Assembly (NCBI GenBank): GCA_022826045.1
Contig: JAJDVQ010000009.1
Location: 1 to 64,000 of the forward strand
Origin: Acidimicrobiia bacterium
GTDB taxonomy: Bacteria; Actinomycetota; Acidimicrobiia; Acidimicrobiales; Poriferisodalaceae
Reading direction: 5' to 3'
DNA length: 64,000 bases
The position numbers and the translations under genes are program-made. The notes beneath the pieces were generated by a model, which was given only the letters and a program-made list of their open reading frames with translations, was not told the origin of the DNA and searched no databases. Shown here piece after piece: positions 26,460 through 35,610 of the stretch (position 1 is its first letter; each line of letters starts with the position of its first letter).

Positions 26460-27292
26460 GCGTCACGACGCCGTCCGGCGCTGCGCAGGAGGCCGCCGAG
26501 TCTTCGGCCACGCAGCCGATTCTGGAAACTCGTGTTCTCAGCGTGGACTTCGGCGGGCTGAAGGCCCTCGACGGGTTGGACCTGTCGGTCTGCCCCGGCG
26601 AGATCGTCTCGGTCATCGGCCCCAACGGCGCTGGCAAGACCACCCTGTTCAACGCCATCACCGCCACCGTGGCCGCCAGTGAGGGCGACATCCTCTTCGA
26701 AGGCAAATCGCTGATCGGCCTCGACCCCAACCGCGTCACCTCCCGGGGCATCGCCCGAACCTTCCAGAACGTCCGCCTGTTCGCCAACATGACCGTCCTC
26801 GAGAACGTGATGGTTTCCCAGCACTGCCGCACCCGCCAGAGCGTGTTCGGTGCGCTGCTGTACACCAAGGCGTTCCGCGACGAAGAAGCCGAGATCACCG
26901 AGCGGGGCAAGGAAGTGCTGTCGTTCTTCGGTCACCGGCTGACGGGCTACCGCTTCGACCAGCCCGCCTACACCCTGTCGTACGCCAACCGGCGCCGGCT
27001 GGAGATCGCCCGGGCCATGGCCACCCAGCCCAAGCTGATCCTGCTCGACGAGCCGGTTGCCGGCATGAATCCCACCGAGTCGGCGGAGCTGACGGGTCTG
27101 ATCGGCCGGCTGCGCGACGAGTGGGGCTTCGCCATCGTGGTCATCGAGCACGACATGGAGGTGGTGCGCGAGGTCTCCGACCGGGTGGTGGTGCTGGACC
27201 ACGGCGTGAAGATCGCCGAGGGCGACTATGCCGACGTGTCGACCGATCCGCAGGTCATCGAGGCGTACCTGGGCCACGGGGCGGCGTCGTGA
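26456..27292 (+). CDS. livG: Branched-chain amino acid-type ABC transporter ATPase, LivG family
   Basis: A 278-aa cytoplasmic ATPase. Walker A GPNGAGKTT (~residue 60), the family-typical GIARTFQNVRLFANMTVLENVM, a signature-loop variant LSYANRRRLEIARAMA (no canonical LSGGQ, which is usual for LivG) and Walker B LILLDEPVAGMNP. The switch histidine is in VIEHDMEVV. ATG overlaps the livM stop and its own stop overlaps livF (GTGA). Powers import together with LivF. Confidence 0.93.
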   Translation: MSVTTPSGAAQEAAESSATQPILETRVLSVDFGGLKALDGLDLSVCPGEIVSVIGPNGAGKTTLFNAITATVAASEGDILFEGKSLIGLDPNRVTSRGIARTFQNVRLFANMTVLENVMVSQHCRTRQSVFGALLYTKAFRDEEAEITERGKEVLSFFGHRLTGYRFDQPAYTLSYANRRRLEIARAMATQPKLILLDEPVAGMNPTESAELTGLIGRLRDEWGFAIVVIEHDMEVVREVSDRVVVLDHGVKIAEGDYADVSTDPQVIEAYLGHGAAS

Positions 27293-28086
27293 GCAGCGCC
27301 GACAGCGGCACGGCGAGCAGTGCCGAGCGGGTGCCGCTGCTGGAGATGCGCAAGGTGAACGCGCACTACGGGGCGGTGCATGCCCTGCGCGACGTCGACC
27401 TGTCGATCTATGAGGGCGAGCTGGTGTGCCTGCTCGGCGGCAACGCCAGCGGCAAGTCGACGACGCTCAAGACACTGCTGGGCATGCTGAAGCCCACCTC
27501 CGGCGAGGTGGTGCTCGACGGCGAGGTGGTGAACGACCGACCGACCAGCTACCGGGTGGCCCGGGGCATCACGATGGTTCCCGAGAACCGGCGCCTGTTC
27601 AAGCGGCTCACCGTGCGCGAGAACCTCCAGCTCGGCGCCTACCTCCGCAAGGACAGCGACGCCATCGCCGCCGACATGGAGCGTGTCTACGAGCTGTTTC
27701 CCCGCGTCAAGGAGCGGTTGGCTCAGAAGGCGGGCACGCTGTCGGGCGGCGAGCAGCAGATGGTGGCGATCGGCCGGGCGCTCATGTCCCAGCCGCGGGT
27801 GCTGCTGATGGACGAGCCGTCGATGGGCTTGGCGCCGGCGCTGGTGCAGCAGAACTTCGAGCTGATCAGCCAGATTCACGAGGCCGGCATGACGGTGTTC
27901 ATGGTGGAGCAGAACGCCAACATGGCGCTCGGCATCGCCGACCGGGGATGGGTGCTGCAGACGGGACGTGTGGTTCTGGACGACACCGCCGAGGCCTTGC
28001 TGGCAAATCCGGCGTTGCGCACGTCCTACCTGGGCGGCGGCAAGGGCAACGACGAGGGCGAAACTGCCGCCGACGACGCTGGCTGA
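27289..28086 (+). CDS. livF: Branched-chain amino acid-type ABC transporter ATPase, LivF family
   Basis: A 265-aa ATPase pairing with LivG. Walker A is GGNASGKST, a common LivF variant; the LivF hallmark GITMVPENRRLFKRLTVRENL, signature LSGGEQQMVAIGRALM, Walker B VLLMDEPSMGLAP and VEQNANMAL follow. Start is GTG 27289, overlapping the livG stop, since homology begins soon after. Last gene of the livKHMGF operon; the next gene is convergent. The C-terminal ~15 residues are acidic and probably disordered. Confidence 0.93.
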   Translation: MSSADSGTASSAERVPLLEMRKVNAHYGAVHALRDVDLSIYEGELVCLLGGNASGKSTTLKTLLGMLKPTSGEVVLDGEVVNDRPTSYRVARGITMVPENRRLFKRLTVRENLQLGAYLRKDSDAIAADMERVYELFPRVKERLAQKAGTLSGGEQQMVAIGRALMSQPRVLLMDEPSMGLAPALVQQNFELISQIHEAGMTVFMVEQNANMALGIADRGWVLQTGRVVLDDTAEALLANPALRTSYLGGGKGNDEGETAADDAG

Positions 28087-28104
28087 CGCCAAACGGCCCA
28101 GCCC

Positions 28105-29001
28105 TTAGTTCTGCAGTGGCAGGACTGCGTCGGCGACGCCCTCAAGTTCAGCGAACCAATCGTCGGGTTCGCCCACCAGCACAGGCACGAACTTCGACGC
28201 ACCCACCTCGATGAACCGCTGGATCTGGTCGCGCAAGCCGTTCCAGCCAGTCGGGATGATGTCGCCCGGATCGGCATCGGGCGCCCGCCGTTCGAGGATG
28301 GCCTTGTAGCCGGGGCTGATCTCGCCGTGGGTGTAGGGGATGAGCACGCCGAAGTGTTCGGGATCCATCCAGCGCTCATGCTCGTCGGCGGCCTCGTTCA
28401 CGATCTTCCAGCCGGCCGCAGCGATGTCGGGGGTGCAAAACGACGGCAGCCACCCGTCGCCGAAGCGCCCGCAGCGACGCAGTTCCACCTCCGCGGCCCC
28501 GCCCAGCCAGATGTCCATCGGCTTCTGGGCCGGCTTCGGCAGCAGCGACACCTCGTCGTAGCGGTACCACTCGCCGTGGTGGGTGACGGGCTCGTCCTCC
28601 CAGAAGCGCTTCAGCAGCGGCAGGGCCTCGTTGAACATCTTCGCCCGCTCGCGGCGCTCGACGCCGAAGGCTGCCTGCTCGTGCACATCGGCGACACCCA
28701 GCCCGAACGCCGGCAGCAGCCGGCCGTCGGACAGGCGGTCGAGGCTGGCCAGTTCCTTGGCGAGCACGGCGAGGTTGCGGCCGGGCAGCACCAGCACCGA
28801 CATGCCGAACTTCATGCGCTTGGTGCGACCGGCGGCGTAGGCCAGGCCCACGATCGGGTCGGGGCATTCGCCGCCGAGCCGTTCGCTCAGCCACAGCGAG
28901 TCGAAGCAGTTGTCCTCCAGCGCGTCCACGAACGGGTCGAACGTGGCGTGGTCGTTGGTGAAGCTGCGCGTGCCCAGCCCGAAGCCGATCCGGATCTTCA
29001 T
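28105..29001 (-). CDS. LLM class flavin/F420-dependent oxidoreductase
   Basis: A 298-aa luciferase-like TIM-barrel. MKIRIGFGLGTRSF opens the protein; DSLWLSERLGGECPDP, MKFGMSVLVLPGRNLAVLAKELASLDRLSDGR and PMDIWLGGAAEVELRRCGRFGDGWLPSF follow the family. It differs clearly from the two other LLM proteins here (15.8 and 47.1 kb), so it is a separate subfamily. ATG 29001 fixes the start. Convergent with the liv operon; no partner gene. Substrate unknown. Confidence 0.83.
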   Translation of the reverse strand: MKIRIGFGLGTRSFTNDHATFDPFVDALEDNCFDSLWLSERLGGECPDPIVGLAYAAGRTKRMKFGMSVLVLPGRNLAVLAKELASLDRLSDGRLLPAFGLGVADVHEQAAFGVERRERAKMFNEALPLLKRFWEDEPVTHHGEWYRYDEVSLLPKPAQKPMDIWLGGAAEVELRRCGRFGDGWLPSFCTPDIAAAGWKIVNEAADEHERWMDPEHFGVLIPYTHGEISPGYKAILERRAPDADPGDIIPTGWNGLRDQIQRFIEVGASKFVPVLVGEPDDWFAELEGVADAVLPLQN

Positions 29002-29186
29002 AAGGCCCACGCTAGGACACCGCAGCCGGCTCCACCCAGGCCGTCCTCGAGCCCGCGGCCCGCACGAAGCGCGCCGGTGCGGGGTCGGCACTGCTCGGCG
29101 ACCGGCCCCTTCGCCTGAACGGCGCTGCTCCGCGCCGTACCCTCGTGCACTGACGGGCGAACGCCGACCGTGATGAAGGACTGTCG

Positions 29187-29981
29187 ATGGGTGAGACCGC
29201 AGCGAACGGGACGATCGACCTGACCTCGCCATTCCGGCTCGACGGGCAGGTGTGCTTGGTGACCGGTGCATCGAGCGGCCTCGGCGTCCGCTTCGCCCGG
29301 GTGTTCGCAGCGGCCGGCGCCAAGGTGGCCGTGGCCGCCCGACGGGCCGACCGGCTGGAGGCGCTGGCTGCCGACCTGCCCGATGCGCTCGCCGTGCCGT
29401 GCGATGTAGGCGACGACGACGCCTGCCGAGACCTGGTGGCGCAGGTGGTGGACTGCTACGGCAAGGTCGACGTGCTGGTCAACAACGCCGGCGTGAGCGA
29501 CGCCATCAACCCCGGCGAGCAGGCCGACGTGGAGAGCTTCCGGCAGGTGGTCGACATCAACTTGAACGCATGCTTCCTGCTGGCTGGGCTCGTCGCCGCC
29601 GACATCATCGGTCGGGAGGCCACGGGCAGCATCATCAACGTGGCCTCGGTGCACGGGCATGTGGCCTCGGCGCCCAACCTGCAGCCTGCGTACGCGGCGT
29701 CCAAGGCGGGACTGGTGAACCTCACCCGTGACCTCGCCGTGCAGTGGGCCACCCGGGGCGTGCGGGTCAATGCACTGTGCCCCGGCTATTTCGAGACTGA
29801 GCTGACGGTGCCGATGTTCGACGACGATCGCTCGATGGCGTGGATCAGCCGGAACGCCCCGATGCGGCGCCCCGGGCACGAGCATGAGCTCGACGGGGCG
29901 CTGCTGTTCTTGGCCAGCGACGCCAGCAGCTACGTAACCGGCAGCTCGCTCATGGTGGACGGGGGCTGGACCGCCCGATGA
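29187..29981 (+). CDS. SDR family oxidoreductase
   Basis: A 264-aa classical short-chain dehydrogenase. Cofactor motif VTGASSGLGVRFA (TGxxxGxG), NNAGVSD, catalytic Asn in DINLNACF, Ser in INVASVHGH, and YAASKAGLVNLT with the catalytic Tyr and Lys, then ALCPGYFETEL. AARRADR after the second strand suggests NADP(H). Probably acts on a secondary alcohol or ketone of lipid or polyketide type; substrate not predictable. GGDEF gene follows on the same strand. Confidence 0.88.
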   Translation: MGETAANGTIDLTSPFRLDGQVCLVTGASSGLGVRFARVFAAAGAKVAVAARRADRLEALAADLPDALAVPCDVGDDDACRDLVAQVVDCYGKVDVLVNNAGVSDAINPGEQADVESFRQVVDINLNACFLLAGLVAADIIGREATGSIINVASVHGHVASAPNLQPAYAASKAGLVNLTRDLAVQWATRGVRVNALCPGYFETELTVPMFDDDRSMAWISRNAPMRRPGHEHELDGALLFLASDASSYVTGSSLMVDGGWTAR

Positions 29982-30027
29982 GTGCTGCCCGCCGCTTCGA
30001 TCCGATTGTGCCTTGCGGGGGAGATTG

Positions 30028-30615
30028 GTGAGCCGGCCGGTCGCATCCGGGCTGCGAGTGGGCGCGGCCGCACTGGCAGCAGCGCTCGGCGGCGGCTGGT
30101 GGCTGGCTTCGGGCCGCTGGCGGCGCACATGGCGCGCCGACTCGCTGACCGGTGTCGCCACCCGGGACGGCGCACTGCGCCACCTGCATGCCGAGCTGAT
30201 GCGCTCGACACGCACCGGCCGGATGGTGGGCGTGGCGTTCTGCGACGTCGATGCTTTCAAGCAGGTCAACGATCAGCACGGCCACTTGGCCGGCGACCTG
30301 GTGCTCGTCACCGTGGCACAGTGCCTGCGCGACGCGGTGCGGCCATCCGACGTGGTGGCCCGTGTGGGTGGCGACGAGTTCGTGGTGGTGTGCGGCGGGC
30401 TGCGCAGCGCAGCCGACATGGAGATCATCACCGAGCGTCTGCATGCATCGCTCACCCAAGCGCCTGCGCACAACGAAGCCGGCGACCCCTTGGCCGAGAT
30501 GGGCGTCACCGTCAGCATCGGCAGCGCCACCGGACGCGGCGGCGAGGTCTCACCCGGCACACTGCTCCACGCCGCCGACCGCTCGATGTACCAGCAGAAG
30601 GGCTGGCGGTCCTAA
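30028..30615 (+). CDS. GGDEF domain diguanylate cyclase
   Basis: A 195-aa protein with one N-terminal membrane segment (GLRVGAAALAAALGGGWWLA) followed by a GGDEF domain. Active-site motif RVGGDEFVVV is intact, with DSLTGVATRDGALRHL and FCDVDAFKQVNDQHGHLAGD typical of active cyclases making c-di-GMP from two GTP. An RxxD inhibitory site upstream is RPSD, four residues before RVGGDEF, which has the right form. No sensor domain is seen. GTG 30028 is preceded by GGGGGAGA. Confidence 0.85.
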   Translation: MSRPVASGLRVGAAALAAALGGGWWLASGRWRRTWRADSLTGVATRDGALRHLHAELMRSTRTGRMVGVAFCDVDAFKQVNDQHGHLAGDLVLVTVAQCLRDAVRPSDVVARVGGDEFVVVCGGLRSAADMEIITERLHASLTQAPAHNEAGDPLAEMGVTVSIGSATGRGGEVSPGTLLHAADRSMYQQKGWRS

Positions 30616-30713
30616 AGCGGTCGGTTCCCTGCCAGACAACGAGGAATGTGTCGGCCGAGGCCACTCGACCTCGGTCACCGTTGGTGTCGCAGCCAGGTGA
30701 CACACTCACAGCC

Positions 30714-33700
30714 GTGGCCGGGACGACCGAACTGAGCGCCGACGACCCTCGCTTCGTCGACTTGGCTCGTGAGCTGCTCCATTGGCACGGCAGCAGTGCC
30801 CACGAGGACAACGTCAGGTCTGCCGTCCGTAACTTCCTCATTGGCACCGAGCTGACAGAGTTCTACGAGATCGAATCGGAAGCCAGCCCCAATCCTCAGC
30901 GCATCAAGCGAAGCCGCGTCGATCTCGTTTTGTCTGATGCGTTCATCGAGGTCAAGACGCGAATCGGGGTCGCCGCAGACGCGGCGACCCCCGCCCCCGA
31001 TCATGTGGCACAACTTGATGGGTACCTCGATTCATCGCCGGATGTGAACCTTGGGGTACTCACCGACGGGCGTCATTGGCTCCGCAGGACCACGGGCCAG
31101 ACGCAGGTGCCGACGGCGTATCCATGGGCGTTCGTCTTGAACGAGCCAGACGACGCGGTGGAGCTCTATCGCTGGCTCAACGAATACATCTTCAGCGGTT
31201 TACGAGCAAAGCCGATTGACGCGAACACGATCGGCACTGAGTTCGGCCCCGCCAGTCCGGTGTACGCGACCCACATTGAGCTCATACGCCGGCTGTTCGA
31301 GCGGCACCGCGACGACCGCACGGTCGCAATCAAATACGACCTCTGGCAGGAACTGCTGGAAGTTGCTCTAGGAGAAGTCGTCGGCACCGAGGCGACCGAG
31401 TCTCTGCACAGCCTGTTCGTCCGTCACACGTACTTGGTGACCATGATCGGCATGGTGACTCAAGCGACGTATGGCGTGGATATCGAGCATCTGTCCGCTC
31501 AGGATCCGATGGACCTGCTCGTCGGGCGTCTATTCGCGGCCGACACGGGCCTCGTAGGCGTCATCGAGACGGACTTCTTCACATGGCTGGGCGAAGTCGA
31601 TGGCGGTGTTGATGTCATTCGGGAGATGGCCGCGTGGACAGCCTCGTATGACTGGTCGACTGCCGAGCTGGGAATGGCGTCGACGCTGTATCAGAGCGTC
31701 ATCCCCCCAGCCGAGCGCGAACAACTCGGCGAGTACTACACGCCTGACTGGCTCGCTGAAGCCATGGTTATGGAGGCAGTGACAGACCCACTCGCACAGC
31801 GAGTGCTGGACCCAGCGTGCGGCTCGGGGAGCTTTCTTGTCGCTGCGATCCGACACCTGCTGGTGGCAGCGCACGAGGGGGAACTGACGCCAGCCGAGAC
31901 CCTTGCCACGCTGCGCGGCAATGTCATAGGTGTGGATGTACATCCGGTCGCTGTCCACCTCGCACGGTCCGAATGGGTACTCGCAGCGCGTGATGCCATA
32001 GCAACTGTTGACGGGCGGCCTGACTTCACGCCGCCCGTTTACCTAGGGGATTCGCTGCAGTTGTTGACGACTTCGGATCAGCTGTTGGGCCGTGCCGAGG
32101 TCGCTATCCCGGTCACAGGCGACCCGCTGCGTCGCGAGTTGCGCTTTCCCCGATCGTTGATCGAGCGTCCGGAAGTGTTCGATTCGGTCATGGAGCAGGT
32201 GGCGTCGCAAGTACGCGTAGGAGGCGACCCCCGCCAGGCCCTCGAAGACTCAGGGATTTCTGATGCGGAGCGCGCCGCTTTGGCTCCTGCGCTCGATCTC
32301 CTGGAAGCACTGCACACAGAAGGTCGCGACCACATCTGGAGCTACTACACGCGCAACGTTGTGCGGCCTCTGGTGTTGGCCGAAGAGACCGTTGACGTCA
32401 TCATTGGAAACCCACCATGGATCACCTATAACCAGACCGTCGACCGTCTCCGCGAACGACTCAGGGAGCTCAGCGCCGGGTATGGCATTTGGAAGGGCGC
32501 TCAGTTCGCGACCAACGCCGATCTGGCTGCGCTGTTCTTCACCCGATGCGCTGACCTCTATCTCGCTCCCGGCGGTGTCTGCGCCATGGTCATGCCGCAC
32601 TCTGCCTTAGCCCAGGGCCACTACTCGAAGTGGCGGACCGGGCGGTGGAACAAGCCCGATGCTCCGCTCAACATGAATCTGGCGCATTCGCTTCCGTGGG
32701 ACTTGGAGACGCTCGACCCGAATGACTTCTTTCCGGTTCCCGCCTGCGTGGTGTATGGCAGCCGGTCGGAGTCCGGCAGCGAGCTACCCACCGAGGTCGA
32801 GCGGTGGCGAGGTACACCAGGCGCTAGCGATGTTGAGCGAGTCGTGTCTCCGCTCGTGCATGGTGAGGAATTTCGATCGCCCTACGCGGACCGCGCGCGC
32901 AACGGGGCGACGATCTTCCCGCGGCGACTCTTCTTCGTTGTCGAAGATCCATTAAAGGGGCCGGTGGTGGCGGCCAACTCGATTCGCACCAATCCGCGAC
33001 GTGGGGCACACGACAAGGAACCGTGGCGTTCCGTGGATCTTCAGGCGATCCATCAACGGACAGTCGAGCGGACGCACTTGTTCAATGTCGCACTTGGTGA
33101 AAGCGTTGCGCCCTACTTCATGCTCGACACGCTTCCAGCCCTGCTGCCAATCAGCGACGAGGGAACGATTGAGCGGCTTGCCGGCGATCAGAGCCGGATC
33201 GATCCGGCGTCGCTGCGGTGGCGTATGCGGGAGCGTTGGAATTTGGTCTCGGACGTGTGGGAGCAGCGACGCTCGACGACGCTGGCGGATCAGCTGGACC
33301 ACATGGGCAAGCTCTCGGCTCAACTCACTTGGCGTTCGTCAGGCGCAGCCGACGATGCGGGACCGCGGGTGCTCTACGCCGCCTCCGGGCATCCTACGGC
33401 GGCGATCTGCCCCGACTCGGAGGTCATTGTCGAAAACTCCCTCTACTGGTTGCCGACCGAGTCGCACGACGAGGCTCTCTACTTGTGCGGAATTCTGAAC
33501 TCGCTGACTCTGCGGACTCTTGTCGAGCCACATGTGCCGAAGGGACAATGGGGTCCGCGTCATGTGCACACGCATGTGTGGAAGCTGTGGATACCGCCAT
33601 ATGACGCCGCGGAGCAGACGCACTCGGCAATAGTCGAAGCAGCCAGCGCTGTTGCGAACGGAGTCGCCGATCTGCTCAGTCGGGAACGACAGCAGCGTTC

Positions 33701-33815
33701 AGCGGGCGGTCTCGATACGAGGCGAGCGAGGCAGCTGGCGCGCGCATGGCTCGCGGAGTCCGATTCTGGAGCGGCTGTGGAGCGACACGTCAGCAAGTTA
33801 CTTGAATCAATGTGA
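30714..33815 (+). CDS. Type IIG-like restriction enzyme / adenine DNA methyltransferase
   Basis: A ~1033-aa protein joining nuclease and methylase parts. The N-terminus has a PD-(D/E)XK-like motif SRVDLVLSDAFIEVK near residues 65-80. A helical region follows, then an N6-adenine methyltransferase with the SAM motif DPACGSGSFLVAA (~residue 365), VIGVDVHPVAVHLAR and catalytic NPPWITYN (~564). The C-terminal third (GILNSLTLRTLVEPHVPKGQWGPRH) resembles target-recognition regions. It would defend against unmodified DNA and methylate self-DNA with one polypeptide. Start uncertain; GTG 30714 is chosen because upstream codons look non-coding. No separate S or R gene is nearby. Codon use is less GC-biased than neighbours, suggesting transfer. 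Confidence 0.85.
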   Translation: MAGTTELSADDPRFVDLARELLHWHGSSAHEDNVRSAVRNFLIGTELTEFYEIESEASPNPQRIKRSRVDLVLSDAFIEVKTRIGVAADAATPAPDHVAQLDGYLDSSPDVNLGVLTDGRHWLRRTTGQTQVPTAYPWAFVLNEPDDAVELYRWLNEYIFSGLRAKPIDANTIGTEFGPASPVYATHIELIRRLFERHRDDRTVAIKYDLWQELLEVALGEVVGTEATESLHSLFVRHTYLVTMIGMVTQATYGVDIEHLSAQDPMDLLVGRLFAADTGLVGVIETDFFTWLGEVDGGVDVIREMAAWTASYDWSTAELGMASTLYQSVIPPAEREQLGEYYTPDWLAEAMVMEAVTDPLAQRVLDPACGSGSFLVAAIRHLLVAAHEGELTPAETLATLRGNVIGVDVHPVAVHLARSEWVLAARDAIATVDGRPDFTPPVYLGDSLQLLTTSDQLLGRAEVAIPVTGDPLRRELRFPRSLIERPEVFDSVMEQVASQVRVGGDPRQALEDSGISDAERAALAPALDLLEALHTEGRDHIWSYYTRNVVRPLVLAEETVDVIIGNPPWITYNQTVDRLRERLRELSAGYGIWKGAQFATNADLAALFFTRCADLYLAPGGVCAMVMPHSALAQGHYSKWRTGRWNKPDAPLNMNLAHSLPWDLETLDPNDFFPVPACVVYGSRSESGSELPTEVERWRGTPGASDVERVVSPLVHGEEFRSPYADRARNGATIFPRRLFFVVEDPLKGPVVAANSIRTNPRRGAHDKEPWRSVDLQAIHQRTVERTHLFNVALGESVAPYFMLDTLPALLPISDEGTIERLAGDQSRIDPASLRWRMRERWNLVSDVWEQRRSTTLADQLDHMGKLSAQLTWRSSGAADDAGPRVLYAASGHPTAAICPDSEVIVENSLYWLPTESHDEALYLCGILNSLTLRTLVEPHVPKGQWGPRHVHTHVWKLWIPPYDAAEQTHSAIVEAASAVANGVADLLSRERQQRSAGGLDTRRARQLARAWLAESDSGAAVERHVSKLLESM

Positions 33816-33975
33816 TTCGCTGATTGCGGTGTCTTCTCCGAATTGTCTGTACATCCTCGATGTCCGACAGTCACTGGGGATAAGTGGCTCGTGCTGATTG
33901 TAGGTTCCCTCGTCAGGACTCATCAGGTCAGTATCTGGATATGGAAGCCGTTAACGATGACAGCGCCGGAGATGT

Positions 33976-34620
33976 TCACCAGATTGCAAACGCCAGAGCC
34001 ATCATCACTAAGACTAAAGCTCTCGTAGCATCATCCAAGGCAGATTGAGTAAAGTTACTGCGATTGAGGCTCTCGGCCCGATTTTGTCGTGTATATCGCG
34101 TCAGCAGTCTGGCGGAGGTCGTTATTGGCAGGATGTCACTTGCGTCCAACGTATACCTGACGCCGGGACGTGCAACCATGAGCGTGGCGACTAGCGCGGA
34201 CAATAGATATAACAGTGAAACTATCGTAAGGAACAGAGCATAAGCATTATCCACATTGCCATTCGATAATGTGAGTGTCAAAGCCGCAAGGTTGCCTGCA
34301 AATACGAGGCCAAGAAGCTGTAGTACAGCTAACGCCTTAGCCTCCAGGCCACGAATTCGCGCTTGATCTGCCTCATGAAATGCGAGCAGCATACTCACTG
34401 AATGATGGCGCCCTTCACTAGAGAGGAGGTATAAGCCGCCTTCGAGCGAGACCTCACTTTGGTCGAGTTCGCCATCCTTAAGTTGTTGTACAAGTTCGTC
34501 AATCTTGGGTTTTGCCTTCAGGGCGCTCGGTAAACTAGGCAGCACCCATCTACCGAAGCGCTTGAGGCCATTTGCGACGGTCACAGCTGCCTTGGCAACA
34601 ATGTTGATGAGACGACTCAT
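33976..34620 (-). CDS. Membrane protein of unknown function in low-GC island
   Basis: A 214-aa protein with a cytoplasmic-looking N-terminal half (~105 residues) followed by helices at about 106-125 (LAVLQLLGLVFAGNLAALTL) and 133-155, and a last hydrophobic segment at the C-terminus (LVLVMMALAFAIW). The helical hairpin after EADQARIRGLEAKA is reminiscent of two-TM effectors linked to nucleotide-signalling defence, but this is weak. It is the last gene of a minus-strand group with the ATP-grasp gene (45-base gap), so it may serve export, immunity or effector function there. Family not recognised. Base composition is clearly less GC-rich than the rest of the window. Confidence 0.65.
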   Translation of the reverse strand: MSRLINIVAKAAVTVANGLKRFGRWVLPSLPSALKAKPKIDELVQQLKDGELDQSEVSLEGGLYLLSSEGRHHSVSMLLAFHEADQARIRGLEAKALAVLQLLGLVFAGNLAALTLTLSNGNVDNAYALFLTIVSLLYLLSALVATLMVARPGVRYTLDASDILPITTSARLLTRYTRQNRAESLNRSNFTQSALDDATRALVLVMMALAFAIW

Positions 34621-34665
34621 TAGTCTAGCTTCGGCTCTGGTCTCGTAGGAGTCCTGTAGACGCAG

Positions 34666-35610
34666 TCACCGTTGATCGAGAGCAAATTCGACCAGCAATT
34701 TACCAAGCAGACTCGAAGGTCTGTTATCCAAGAGGTCGTCTAGGAAGCTGAATTCTCCCGCCGGATTACATTCCAAGAATACCGGTTCTGAGTACTCAAT
34801 CTGGTCCAAGATGAAATCAAACGCGCCATACTGCAGCGAGAACTGATGCATGAAGGAGTGACATTGATCGACAAGCATCGGCTGCGGCTCCCAAGGTGCC
34901 CACGGTATCGAGGGATCCGTGCGCCAGTCCAGAGAACTCCTAGGCCTACATGCTCCTAGGGCTTGAGTACCGATCATGAGCATGCGCGCTTCATGCGTCC
35001 CGTTGATCCGTTCTTGAACGAATACAGGTTGCTCGGACCATTCGGAAGAACCTAATGCGAGTGCTTGGTCCGCAGCAGTCGTAAAGACGAATGACTGATC
35101 CGAAAACTCCCAGAATGCCGTAGCGATTGATTTGACGACGCAAGGCCCAATACGAGTGTTGAATGACTGTGCTTGAGTACGACTGTTAGTAATGAGCGTT
35201 TGAGGTACAGCGATGCCACATTTTGTTGCAACGGCAAGCTGTTGGACTTTGGATTCAGCTGCTAGAGTATCCACTGGATCATTGAGCTAACGTACTCCCA
35301 TACTCCTCAAGAGCTGTGACCATGCAAGCCATTGCCGCCGCTGCACAAGAATGTCGTCTATCTGCTTAGCAGAAGGTACGGGACCGTGGGGGTCTCGTTC
35401 TGGCAGCAGTTGGCGCATCCATGCAACACGAGGTAAGTCATCGACACGCCATCCATTCTCTCCGAGTATCGCCGAGAATCTGCCAAGTAGATCAAGCCGT
35501 TCTCGGTTGGCACGCACCACGTCAAGTTCTGGCGCTTCTCGGTGAAGCCACGATATGACTCGATCGAGCGCGAAGTCTGATTCGTGAGCTAGGAGGAGGA
35601 CGTCCGTCAC
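34666..35610 (-). pseudogene. ATP-grasp RiPP-maturase-like gene interrupted by in-frame TAG
   Basis: Two pieces in the same frame make one ATP-grasp protein of the MvdD/graspetide-maturase type. The upstream piece (35287-35610, 107 aa) is the N-terminal domain (TDVLLLAHESDFALDRVISWL). The downstream piece (34666-35274) holds the ATP-grasp fold: AAESKVQQLAVATKCGIAVPQTLITN, VVKSIATAF, VFVQERI, and the metal site YGAFDFILDQ with FLECNPAGEF. The TAG at 35287-35289 is followed by LNDP; family members usually have Trp-hydrophobic-Asn there, so one TGG to TAG change explains the stop. Such enzymes make ester or amide crosslinks in peptides. Reinitiation at GTG 35274 could give a separate C-terminal domain, but a nonsense-mutated gene is simplest. 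GTG 35610 overlaps the upstream 61-aa ORF. Confidence 0.8.

Noticed and set aside
29982-30713. Extended start of the type IIG-like protein
   Set aside because: The extra part overlaps the GGDEF gene in another frame and is Arg/Ala-rich without homology.
35287-35289. TAG in the ATP-grasp gene as a recoded (pyrrolysine or suppressor) codon
   Set aside because: The expected residue is Trp, one base from TAG; a plain nonsense mutation is simpler.
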